From NCBI GenBank assembly GCA_000827325.1, contig KN832897.1:124001-188000 (forward strand): DNA of 64,000 nt. Reading direction: 5' to 3'. The number at the start of each line of letters is the position of its first letter. Positions within the stretch are counted from its first letter, which is position 1. The notes beneath the pieces are model-generated. The model saw only the letters and a program-made list of their open reading frames with translations, was not told the DNA's origin and did not search any database. The stretch comes from Oidiodendron maius Zn (Eukaryota > Ascomycota > Leotiomycetes > Myxotrichaceae). Shown one piece after another: positions 49,783-59,010 of the stretch. The translations under genes and the position numbers were made by a program.

Positions 49783-50443
49783 GATGATGGTTTGGTCGAC
49801 ACCTCTATGTTAAGGAGAGGAAAAAATGATTGTAGTAGAACAGATTTGTGGTGAACAAGTACAAATAAAGGTGCAAACTACTACAGGAACAATGAGAAGA
49901 GGTGTTTCTGCCTCTCGCGCCAGGTATTTAAGAAATATACTCGCCACAAATTTGCGCTAGTGATTGTTGATAAACGCAATAATTTGCGAGCTTCAAGCTC
50001 TGGAGCACGGCTTATAATGCTTACATACCTCCTGAGGTCGCCCTACTCCAACTCTTAATTCGAATGCCGAGCCGTGACACGATTTTGTCATTTACCATGT
50101 ACTATGCCCTGCACCTAATTGGCGACCTTGCTTATGAAACGTTGGCAAGTATTTGCGAGTGTCTTGCAGCAGATAATTGGCGGCCTTGCTTATGAAACGT
50201 TGGCAGGTATTTGCGAGTGATTGCTAAGAGCAGCCACGACCAGTTGCACCTAACATGGAAACACGACACGAACGTTACCAATCATTTTACCGCAATTCTT
50301 TGGCGTAGAGAGATGAACTATTTGCAATATCATTTTCCCGGCGCTGAGAATCCCGCCGACTACTAACGATGAACAGCATAAAGGGGAGAGGGAGCTCCTC
50401 CGCAGCTCGAACCTCCTCTGCACTGTACGAAGTAAAAGAAACT
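49783..50443. promoter_or_regulatory. Divergent promoter region between MFS pump and SDR
   Basis: 660 bp separating two divergent start codons. TTTGCG-type motifs occur at 49951, 49983, 50152 and 50210, the last two inside a duplicated 46-bp unit. The layout suggests coordinated expression of pump and SDR (inference). Confidence 0.4.
50116..50219 (+). repeat. Two-copy 46-bp repeat
   Basis: Units 50116-50161 and 50174-50219 begin TAATTGGCG and end TATTTGCGAGTG, differing at only two positions; 58 bp apart. Confidence 0.85.
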
Positions 50444-51220
50444 ATGTCGAAGTATCTTCTTGATCTCACCAACGAATTTTCTGGGCTCCGGGCTCTCGTG
50501 ACTGGCGGCTCCCGCGGTATCGGTGCGGCGGCGGCGCAGCGACTGATTGATGGCGGCGCGAAAGTTGTTGTTACAGCCCGCAACTCCCACGAAGAAACAC
50601 CAGCAGGCGCCATCTTCGTTGCGGGTGATGCCCGCACAAAAGAAGGCGCAGCAGCCGTAGGGCACGCCGCGCTTCAGGCCTTGAATGGCGGGATCGATAT
50701 CCTAGTCAACAGCGTTGGCGCGGCCCGGCTTCATGCCAGCCTGGAAGCAATTCCCGATGATGAATGGATCGACTCGCTGAATATCAACTTCCTAGCAACT
50801 CTCCGGGTGACAGCCGCAGTGCTGCCGGCATTGAAGCAGTCGAAGCACGGCGCTATTGTGAACGTATCGGCCGGTGGCCTGATCCCATTCGCAGGCGCGA
50901 TGGCGCATTACGGCGCGGCCAAGGCAGCGCTGAACAACTACTCCCAGGGCTTGGCTAAGGAGCTCGCGCCGCTGGGCGTTCGTGTCAACATCGTGACGCC
51001 TGGCCCAATCTACACACCCGGCGGCGATGAGGTGCGCAAGCAGATCACCACCGCCATGGGCATCACCGACCAGCAGTTCATGTCCACGGTACCACTGCAG
51101 GGGCGGGGAGGCAAGTCGGAAGAATTGGCTGAGGTGATCGCCTTTCTCGTCTCCGATCGCTCATCGTATGTCACCGGCCACAATCACTTCGTCACTGGCG
51201 GCTGGGGCGAACTGGCCTGA
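50444..51220 (+). CDS. GC-rich, bacterial-like short-chain dehydrogenase
   Basis: Classical NADP(H)-type SDR, 258 aa from MSKYLLDL (an in-frame ATG 25 codons upstream would add a poorly conserved leader). Cofactor motif TGGSRGIG at residues 19-26, NSVGAA in the NNAG position, catalytic Ser in NVSAGG and YGAAK as the Y-x-x-x-K motif; C-terminus GHNHFVTGG as in bacterial members. There are no introns, and the gene is visibly richer in G+C (many GGC/GCG/CGC codons) than every neighbour. That composition, and closeness to bacterial SDRs of the quinone/3-oxoacyl-reductase type, suggests horizontal acquisition (inference). It is divergent from the MFS pump. Confidence 0.9.
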   Translation: MSKYLLDLTNEFSGLRALVTGGSRGIGAAAAQRLIDGGAKVVVTARNSHEETPAGAIFVAGDARTKEGAAAVGHAALQALNGGIDILVNSVGAARLHASLEAIPDDEWIDSLNINFLATLRVTAAVLPALKQSKHGAIVNVSAGGLIPFAGAMAHYGAAKAALNNYSQGLAKELAPLGVRVNIVTPGPIYTPGGDEVRKQITTAMGITDQQFMSTVPLQGRGGKSEELAEVIAFLVSDRSSYVTGHNHFVTGGWGELA

Positions 51221-51759
51221 GCCTCCCAGACTGGGCTCACCAAGGTCCGGCCTGTACCCGTATATACAGCGGAAGAGTTACCCCCACAACAATTGCTGGG
51301 ATTTGGGAAGACATAGCTAGGCTGTTTTGGGTTGAACATACCTAGATTGAATGAATCGTATCTCTCAAGCCAAGCCCACTAAGATCCGGCCATCGACCGT
51401 GTTGACAAAAAAACAACTTCACGCTGTGATTTGATATTTCAATTCTCTACCCGAGATTATCATCTGAAACGGGGAAACAATGTGCAATTTCGTGATCGAT
51501 GCCCAACCTTGCGGCACGAGGTTAAGGAAGCAGGCAACAATTTGCGAACCTTAATTCTACCACTAGTTTGATTTATGGAGCCAGCTTACGGAAGGCGGGC
51601 AACAATTTGCGAACCTTAATTCTGCCACTAGTCCAATTTGTGCATTTAAGAAGTAATCCAATTGGCAGGCAAAATACTTTACTGGTCCGAACAGAACTGT
51701 ATTAGATCCCTAATTTAAATTGCCATGAACAGGCACGACGTCTAAGTCCAGCGGTGCTC
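51221..51759. other. Spacer with a two-copy 35-bp repeat
   Basis: Contains the repeat at 51533-51632. No ORF of interest. Confidence 0.4.
51533..51632 (+). repeat. Two-copy 35-bp repeat with TTTGCGAA core
   Basis: Units 51533-51567 and 51598-51632 (GGCAACAATTTGCGAACC ... CCACTAGT) differ at one position and lie 65 bp apart. They carry the same TTTGCGA core as the repeats on the other side of the SDR. Confidence 0.85.
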
Positions 51760-52204
51760 TCAATTCTCCTCCTTGTCTTGAACGAGCAACTTGCCTACAG
51801 GTAAGTTATAATCAGCGAATCATGAACTCTCCCGACAAATTGCCAGCCTGTAGGCTTACCAGTGTTGGCTCCGGCAAGCGCTTCTTCAGCAACAGCCAGC
51901 CCACCTTTGATAATGGTCTCGCTGCGCTTCAGCTTGCCTTCTGCTAGCCACTCTGCGAGAATCTCAGTGGTAACAGCAAACTGATCTGCATATTCGTTCA
52001 TTGAATAGCCTTGTAAGCCGGGTAGAAGTTAGCACTATGTAATTTGGTTTAAGAAACAGCAATGTACCGAGTGCTCTTAAAAATGATGTCCAGATAGTTC
52101 TATCGTACATGCCATTGTCGGCATATGCTAAGGAAAATATTCATTGCAGAGAGAGTTACCTCAATTATCGCCGTATTCCCAGAGTTATACAAACTGGTGG
52201 CTAC
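51760..52204 (-). pseudogene. C-terminal remnant of an NADP-dependent medium-chain dehydrogenase
   Basis: Spliced reading from about 52200 down gives TSLYNSGNTAIIE, then AYADNGMYDRTIWTSFLRAL, then GYSMNEYADQFAVTTEILAEWL, then EGKLKRSETIIKGGLAVAEEAL, then GKLLVQDKEEN and stop at 51760. This is the C-terminal third of the zinc-independent MDR/leukotriene-B4-dehydrogenase-like family. Three small introns with good consensus remain, so the fragment itself is hardly decayed. Everything upstream (catalytic and Rossmann domains) is missing: at about 52204 the sequence changes abruptly to a Crypton remnant. Probably truncated by that insertion or by a rearrangement. Confidence 0.65.
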
Positions 52205-52209
52205 AAAGC

Positions 52210-52870
52210 ATTATCAATCAACCACTTGCCTAATAAGAGTCTATCCCTGCAGTCAATAACCGCCTGCATATAATGACAGGCCTTATTCAGAATGGCCAGG
52301 CAAGCCATGCCTAGGCCCTCTGCTTGCTCGAGGACCTCCTGACGACCAGGATCGAGCAGAGGATCAAGCGGATCGCTGGCGCCCTGAGTGAGTTCATTGG
52401 AGGCAGCTTCCACTTTTTGCCTAGGGGCCAGCAGCTGGTCCCTGTCCCTATCCCTGCTCCTATTGCTAGAGCCTCCTCCTCCTCTCTCCCTAACGGGCTA
52501 GTCGCCTTGCCCGCTATCGTCCCAGTGCAGGCAGCAGAGGCGCTACAGTACTGTATGTCACGGACTCTGCAGACAATCCCTGAGCTGTGGCAGGAGTGGA
52601 CTATAGGGCTGCAGGGCCAGCCCTCGATTTAGAGGCTAGATAAGCTATGCAGCTCGAGCTGGCGCTCAGGGCCTGCAATAGCCTCTAAACACCAGTTCTA
52701 TAGCAGGCAGAAGACCCTAATTACTGAGATTCGGCGCCTGGCAGCGGCTATTAGAGCCTCCCCTAATAAGGAGGCCTATAATATAGTGGTCCTACAGCTG
52801 GAGGATAGGCGGAAGAGGACTGGCGTATCACTGAGCAAGGTTATAGATGCCCTAAAGAGGAAATAGTAAT
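52210..52870 (+). mobile_element. Crypton (tyrosine-recombinase transposon) 3' remnant with GCR1_C domain
   Basis: The plus-strand frame reads Pro/Ser-rich sequence then MSRTLQTIPELWQEWTIGLQ, a TAG at 52630, then (same frame) RLDKLCSSSWRSG, KHQFYSRQKTLITEIRRLAA and RRKRTGVSLSKVIDALKRK before a stop near 52868. WxEWTxGL...W...R..FYxRRK..I.EI is the GCR1_C DNA-binding domain that ends many fungal Crypton proteins. The recombinase core is not visible to the left, so this is a 5'-truncated copy. It is GC-richer than its surroundings. Confidence 0.65.
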
Positions 52871-53396
52871 TATTATAATAATATTTAGATATATATACCT
52901 GAATCGACCTGCTCTGACCAATTAGAGGCTTTAATTCCAGGTGATCATATAATCTCAGGACCCAGAATCAGGGATACCCTTACTACACGCTCAATCCTGG
53001 CCCAAACCGCCTCAAATTGGAGTATAGGCTATGCGATGGCCTTGAGAGCAGGCCGCCAGATTATCTAGGGCCCGTACGGCGTCGTCGTTACGTCGCGCGG
53101 GCCTGAAGCGCTGCCCTCGGCCCGAATCGTGATGTTGCAGGGCAGTTACCGATATCGCCCCTGGTTTAGTGGTGATAATGTGTATCCAGCATCAGAACGT
53201 TGAAGCAGGACATGCGATATTCAGCGCTGGATATCGGCGTAACCACTGAATATTCGAATATATAAGGAGGCTATTCAGACGCTCTGTAGTTATTCGAGTC
53301 AATTCCATCCTATATGCTTAGTAATATATTGCTTTAACCAATCAGAAGTGACCTTCATCAACAGAGGCTGGGAAAGTACGTGGTGTTGTACACAAC
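52871..53396. other. Crypton-adjacent non-coding DNA with large inverted repeats
   Basis: Contains a GC-rich patch (53060-53130) and an imperfect foldback: GTTACCGATATCG (about 53146), TTTAGTGGT and GTATCCAGC are mirrored by GCTGGATATCGGCGTAACCACTGAA near 53220-53250. A TATA-like ATATATAAGG is at 53259. No protein frame recognised. Confidence 0.4.
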
Positions 53397-53543
53397 GCGA
53401 GGCGTCGAGGCCACCAGCTCTACTACAGGGTTTTCGCCTCGCAGGAATGTCGGTTACTCACGATAGCTGTGAGCTAACCGAGGCTTGGTTACTAGACAGT
53501 AACTAGGAGCCTGCAGAGCTGGAAGTCTGGGGGGTTTCCAGCT
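53397..53543 (+). ncRNA. Array of four strong hairpins (candidate structured RNA or DNA element)
   Basis: Four consecutive stems in 147 nt. GCGAGGCG/CGCCTCGC, 8 bp (53397-53404 and 53435-53442). TCGGTTA-CTCAC/GTGAG-TAACCGA, 12 bp with one bulge (53450-53481). GTTACT/AGTAAC with AGAC tetraloop (53488-53503), extendable with wobbles. AGCTGGAA/TTCCAGCT, 8 bp (53517-53543). A T6 run near 53577 could end a Pol III transcript, and a TATA-like box lies at 53259. No match to a known RNA could be made by eye; an inverted-repeat-rich mobile-element end is the main alternative. Confidence 0.35.
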
Positions 53544-53763
53544 TGGACTAACACACGTATGGAGCTCTTTCACCTTCTTTTTTCGAATCTTCTAACCCCC
53601 CTGCGAATTACTTATTTATCGTCCCATATCACTATAAACCACTAGAACCCCACAAATCCAGGCCTACTAGTATGACGGCGGCGGTGGTAACTACTGCAAC
53701 CATGATGGTCGTTTGCTCGCTTATCCCCCGCCTTTATCAACAAATCATATTATTTCTATAATG

Positions 53764-53979
53764 TATTGACTAGGGCCTCAAGCATATATCACATCCTTCA
53801 GGATTCAGGATCTAGGATTCAGAGGATTCATATGAGTCAGTAAGGTCTATATAAAGGGGTCCTTACTCCAGCGTATCTGTACTCTTTAGTTGTCTCTGCA
53901 TCGCTCAATAGTCAATATAACTGAGTTTCACCTTGATATCCGACTACGACCTGTGCATTGCCCTGACCTCGGTTCAACA
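53764..53979 (-). mobile_element. Solo LTR with perfect 5-bp target duplication, minus orientation
   Basis: 216 bp from TATTGACTAGGGCC to GGTTCAACA, flanked by TAATG at 53759-53763 and 53980-53984. In its own orientation it begins TGTTGAACC and ends GTCAATA. Best-preserved member of the family here. Confidence 0.85.
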
Positions 53980-54314
53980 TAATGAATAAATCCCTTTATT
54001 ACAAGGAAAATGGGCTTTCTTTTGATTTTAATATAAGGCATAAAGCTGTTAAGTTAAAATTCGCGTGTGCACGATTGCACAACTGAATAGTGAAATTGAC
54101 TGGGAATAAGACAAAATCAGAGTTGCCATTTAATGGATTTCAATTCTACCACCCGTTACACTAAATAATCGACCCTTTTGCTCCGGAATATTGCCATTAC
54201 ATACCATCTAAGTTACTCCATAGGAGTGTTGCTTTGGATTGCTTCCGGATGTCCTATTGATAACAGATGAACTCTACAGCCACCCCCTCATAATGGATGC
54301 GACTTGCCATAGAG

Positions 54315-54884
54315 TCAAGACTTGGGGAGGGTCGGGACATCCTTGAACAACAATTCCCGATCCTCACGCCTCCTTGGCAACTCTACAATATCTAGCGTCA
54401 CACATCCATATAGTTCCCTCTCCAGCTCCTGCAGCTGCCGCAAAAACCCCGTATTTGGAGATACCGTAGGCCGGGCGAGGATGAGGCGCCCGAGGGCCTC
54501 TTTTAACGACATTTTTTGTTTGATCATCAGGTAGGCAGCCACAATCGTAGGAGAGCGCGATACCGCTGCAGAGCAGTGTACCAAAATCTTGTCCCCAGCT
54601 TCGGCGGCAACCGCGGTGTCGATGATATTCACAGCAGTGGCCACAACTTTGGATATGGAAGATGTCTGTGAGTCCATCAGTGCCAGTCGATGATAGACAA
54701 CGCCAGGCACCTGGGAAGATGGCGTTGCACCGATGCTAAGAATATGAGTAATGGCGTGCGATTTGAGAAAAGATGGGGACGATGCGGCGGAGCATGGGCC
54801 AAGGTAGAGTGAAGGTGGATAGACGAGCGTTGCTGCCCGATTATTTCTTAGCCTCGACTTATTTCCGCCCTGTCCTTTGGCCAT
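54315..54884 (-). CDS. Dual-specificity protein phosphatase
   Basis: 189 aa, single exon. Small DUSP catalytic domain: strand PPSLYLGPCSAAS, ITHILSIG, general-acid Asp71 in LALMDSQTSSI, P-loop HCSAAVSRSP with nucleophile Cys104 and phosphate-binding Arg110 (C-x5-R). A YLM helix follows (TIVAAYLMIKQKMSLKEAL) and the domain ends with PNTGFLRQLQELE. All catalytic residues are present, though Ala-Val replaces the usual Ala-Gly of the loop. It dephosphorylates Tyr and Ser/Thr residues; substrate unknown. It has no clear link to the biosynthetic genes. Confidence 0.9.
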   Translation of the reverse strand: MAKGQGGNKSRLRNNRAATLVYPPSLYLGPCSAASSPSFLKSHAITHILSIGATPSSQVPGVVYHRLALMDSQTSSISKVVATAVNIIDTAVAAEAGDKILVHCSAAVSRSPTIVAAYLMIKQKMSLKEALGRLILARPTVSPNTGFLRQLQELERELYGCVTLDIVELPRRREDRELLFKDVPTLPKS

Positions 54885-55998
54885 TTGATGCGGGAAGCGG
54901 AGATATGGAGTTGGAGCCGTTGAAATGTGCCTGTGTAGTCGTCACCCGTAAGCGACTATAGGTAATCGTTGGCTCGCTAAATCGGCCGACTTGTTGCATT
55001 CGCTCCTAGTCAGTGGAAGCAATGATTATTCAGTTATAAATGAATAAATAAAGTCTATTATACCTAGCTAAGCCTAAGAGAGCAACTAGTACAATTATAT
55101 AGTATAGTATACTTCTTCTACTTAGTTAATAATCTTATCTAAGTCTATATAACGTGCATGTATAGCGAGCCGACCAGACAAGTGAGTCGACCACTCGATT
55201 TTACCGCAAAAATCACAAAATCGCACCCTTGCATTTTCAACCCTGTGCGAGCCAAGCCTTGACATCTACTTAGGGTCAGGTAGGACTAAATAGGCTATCC
55301 GATAACTAGTGGTGCATCTGTATTACTGTATTTCAAAATATCAATCGAGATTGGCAGCACACCATATGGCTACTTTGGAATGCTTACATTGATCTACCGT
55401 AGCACTCTGGGTCATCCTATAATACTAGAGGGTGTAGTTCAGAGACTAGTTCGATGATTAGGAGCGACTTATTCCCTTCCACGCAATGCCTTTTAGTTCT
55501 TACTGGACAGTTCCTTAGTAGCCACGTGGACGCGTTAGGTTGTCCTCCGGAGGCAGGGCTCAGGCAAAGATTTATAAAGGCTCAAATCCAGTCTTGGAAA
55601 TTGATTACATACGTACTTGTATTTTAGCGCCGGCCGACCGGCCGCAGCTAGCCTTGCGTAAATTTCGATGCATAATAGTTAGCGTGCAACGAGTTAAGTT
55701 TAGGCGAAATCATGGTTTTGACTTCATTTACCCTTTTCGGCCAAAGACGTCTACAGTATTAACTTATGTAATGTTGGTAAGCTGTTCACCATTGTGTAAC
55801 TTAATCAGCTCAAGTTGTTAACTAGTATTGGGGAGGCCTCAACCTAAGCTAGCATTCTTATGGGCGATGGAGAAAGAATGGAAGAACTTGCCATGGCCTA
55901 GCACGAGGCTTGCTTACACGCGTAGAACGCGGTCGGAATTCGCTAGGCATATGCTGCGAAGAGAAAATCTTTACTGCATTCAAAAAAGCAGCAACACT
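54885..55998. other. Intergenic, no gene recognised
   Basis: Short frames at 55540-55821 and 55828-56010 show no family features. AT-rich; nothing else supported. Confidence 0.4.
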
Positions 55999-56108
55999 CA
56001 TCTAGGGTAGAAAAAGGCGCTACTAGAGCTCACCTAGGGTAGAGAAAAAGAGGCGTTCTCAGTAACGTGATTCTCTACCCTGGTGGCACTTTTTTCTACC
56101 CCTGGATG
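55999..56108. mobile_element. 110-bp foldback (MITE-like) element
   Basis: Begins CATCTAGGGTAGAAAAAGGCG and ends with the near inverse CTTTTTTCTACCCCTGGATG. A second inner copy (CACCTAGGGTAGAGAAAAAG) is mirrored by TTCTCTACCCTGGTGGCAC. It has nested inverted repeats and no coding capacity, and lies 262 bp upstream of the O-methyltransferase start. Confidence 0.55.
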
Positions 56109-56369
56109 AACTGGAACCTGCTGTTTGGCGGCCGCCATCGGCCGGCGTCTCAAGTGTGTTGGGGGTCGTGTTGGAGCTGAGTGGCTTCAATTAAGGCTCT
56201 GCCTCGGTCTCCGTCTTGATTGTTCCAGTCTCAAATGAGATGGAATCCTCCCAAAGAAATGAGTATAAGTAGATAGGCCGACTCATCACTCCAACTGTTA
56301 CAAAGTCTTCACTGCACTATAACAAGAACACTTATCTCCGCTATCTTATCAATACACCCAGTACGCACG

Positions 56370-57820
56370 ATGACCGAAACTCAGCCAACTCTCAAGAGCC
56401 TGGCAGCGACAATCGCTCAGTCGGCCGAGGCCATCACAGTCTACCTCAATGCTAATAACATTCCCGCGCCATCATTTGCAGAGGATAGCCCCTTTGACTA
56501 TCCTAAAACCCCCGAGATCCTGGGTACCCTCTTCCAGCTCATAGATGCATTGTCCGATCTGCAGCATCTGATTTTGGGCGCGAGCGATGGTATCAACTTT
56601 TCGCCCATCTTTGTAGGAATGCCTAATTGAACTGGCCCATTATATCGGGTCAATGTTAATAGCTTTAGGAATCTCACGACAGCGAAATCCTTGATGTGTT
56701 GAACCAGTTTGACTTTTGGAATGCTGTACCACTCGGCGGATCAGCCTCATACAGCGAAATCGCTCGCAAGACTACCCTTCCCGAACCCCTTGTGCGCCGC
56801 GTTCTCAGGCACGCATTTCTCAGTAAACTCTTTGCCGAAGCGTCGCCGGGCCAGGTTGTTCACACCGCTAAGACGGCATATGTCGCCAAGACGCCAAGAA
56901 CGCGGAGCTGGATAGCGCTTAACTTGGAGCAGATCCGCCCGGCCACTGTTTATTTAGCAAAATCATTGAGAGAATACTCGGCTGGGAAGAACAGCCATAG
57001 CCAGGAACCCTTGGAGTCGGCATTTGCCATTGCTGATCTGGACAGGACTGGTCGGCCAGTAGACTTCTGGACCTTCCTTAAGAATGATCCAGACGGAAAG
57101 CCAAAGGGCTACCGAGCTAATCGATTTGCAGAGGCAATGCAAGCAATTTCGGCATCTTCATCCATTAAACCTGACGAAATTGTCAAGCTTGGTTTTGACT
57201 GGAACAGTCTCGGCGAGGCAACAGTTGTAGACGTAAGTCTTCTACCTTCGACTTGTGTACCAGTATAGGTCGCTAATCATTTATGCTTCCAGTTGGGAGG
57301 CTCCAGGGGTCATGATGCCATCGCCCAGGCTAAACACTTTCCCAAACTCAAATACATTGTCCAGGATCTCCCAGAAGTAGAAGAGGCTTTCAACTCGAAT
57401 TTGCCCAAGGAGCTTGCTCACCGGGTCTCGTTCCAACCGCATGACTTCTTTCAGCCACAGAATATACAAGCAGATGTATACTTTATGAAGGTGGTCCTCC
57501 ATGACTGGCCTGATAAGTACGCCGCTCAAATTGTGAACAACCTGCTCCCTTATCTGAAGAAGGGCAGCCGACTGGTGCTATGTGAAGGGGTGCAGCCTGA
57601 ATCGTACGATGTACATGGAAATGCCATAATCCCACTATTTGTAAGACGATTACTATCGAGCATGGACCTCCAGATGTTGGTAGGAGCCAATTGTTTGGAA
57701 CGCCGTCTGACAGACTGGAAGGATCTCCTTGCTCAGGTTGACAAGAAGCTCGAGATACGCAATGTGGCAAGCTTCCCTGGTGCAGTGTTGAGCATTATTA
57801 ACATTGGCTATAACACTTGA
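56370..57820 (+). CDS. O-methyltransferase, paralogue of 10437-11868
   Basis: SAM-dependent O-methyltransferase, about 444 aa. Exons 56370-56612, 56669-57232 and 57293-57820 are in phase. Dimerisation/winged-helix domain (VLNQFDFWNAVPL, VRRVLRHAFLSKLF). SAM region starts at LGGSRGHDAIAQAKHFP; the D of YIVQDLPEV binds the ribose; the catalytic signature is VVLHDWPDK; the C-terminal substrate region includes SSMDLQMLVGANCLERRLTDW. Both introns occupy the positions found in the first O-methyltransferase, and the HDWPD context matches. So the two genes, and probably the fused domain at the left edge, share recent ancestry. It is intact, with a MITE-like foldback in its promoter region. Confidence 0.92.
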
Positions 57821-58040
57821 CCTCTTTAATCAATATTTTATATAATAGACGAAGCTTGAATACTGGACGGCATTTTTTTGGCTCCTGTTATATCGACACC
57901 CAGGGGGTATCGATTTTTATCGCATGTAACATAATTAGCACCTAACATTGGTAGTTAGTTCCTGACGGACTCTCTAGATATACAGAGAGAGAGAACGAGG
58001 TTTGGGAGGAGAATGACAGAATAATCTTTAAACCAATCAC

Positions 58041-58074
<34 letters not shown>

Positions 58075-58394
58075 GACAATATTATTATAGAAAGAATATA
58101 TTAAAATAAAAATAGCTATATCTATAAGTGTGCCTATATAGAGGCTGGCGTAAAGGCAGGGAATCACAGGCGCAACACGTGTAACGATATCGTATAAGCT
58201 CACAGGATAACTCCTGTATCCTGCAGCAAGAATCAATTCAAGAGACAGACTATTTCTTACAGGGCCCTTAGAGAGGATCACTCTCTTTTTATCAGAGTCC
58301 CACTCCCATAATCTAGGAGTCGTCGTGGCTAGTGCGTCTCAGCTGCGCTCTGTGTCTCATCTAACCACGTGATGACCATTCGGCCATAACATTA
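57821..58394. other. Intergenic with (TA)n run
   Basis: A (TA)n microsatellite at about 58045-58072. No gene recognised. Confidence 0.45.
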
Positions 58395-58946
58395 AGTATA
58401 TATTATATATCCTTTAGAATCTAGGATTTAGAGGATTTATATAAGTTAATAAGAGGCTAAATGGGTCTATATAAAGTAGCCTTTACTCTAGTATAGCTAT
58501 ACTTAATTAGTTGTCTCTATATCACTTCTTGAAGCAGAGGTTCAGTAGTGCGCAGGTTGTAGTCAGGAATCAAGGTGAAACTCAGTTATATTGACTATAG
58601 GTTTTCGGCATAGCAGTATGCGGAAAGGCTTTCGGCATAGCTGATATGCTAAAAGCAGTGAATGACTTAAATGATGCAGAGACAACTTAAGGAACCTCCT
58701 TAGGAATGCAATACAGTCCTTATATACATGCTTCCAGTCTTGTAGGACTCGTAAGCTCTATACGCAAGCTCAATGCAAGAGGACTGGGCACTCAATGCAT
58801 AGGCTCTGTGCGTGTATCAGTGCTGTATCACCTCTCATATGCTTGAGGCCCTGATATCAGTCAACATCACTTAATAGTTAATATAACCAAGTTTCACCTT
58901 GATATCCGATTATAACCTGTATATTAACCTGACCTCTACTTAAGAG
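58395..58946 (-). mobile_element. Old LTR copy interrupted by a younger LTR
   Basis: The outer element is a heavily C-to-T/G-to-A-changed copy in minus orientation, left part 58395-58526, right part 58867-58946 (AGTTTCACCTTGATATCCG). It is interrupted by an inner plus-orientation LTR at 58527-58866. Removing the inner one restores the family sequence. Confidence 0.7.
58527..58866 (+). mobile_element. Inner solo LTR, 340 bp, nested in an older LTR
   Basis: Begins TCTTGAAGCAGAGG and ends GATATCAGTCAACA, flanked by TCACT on both sides (58522-58526 and 58867-58871). Longer than other copies because of an internal insertion with a TTTCGGCATAGC repeat at about 58602-58640. Confidence 0.75.
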
Positions 58947-59010
58947 AGATCATTATAAATTCTTGGCAAGAGGTCAAAAGTTTCTATATGATAAGCGGTG
59001 TAAATCCTAT

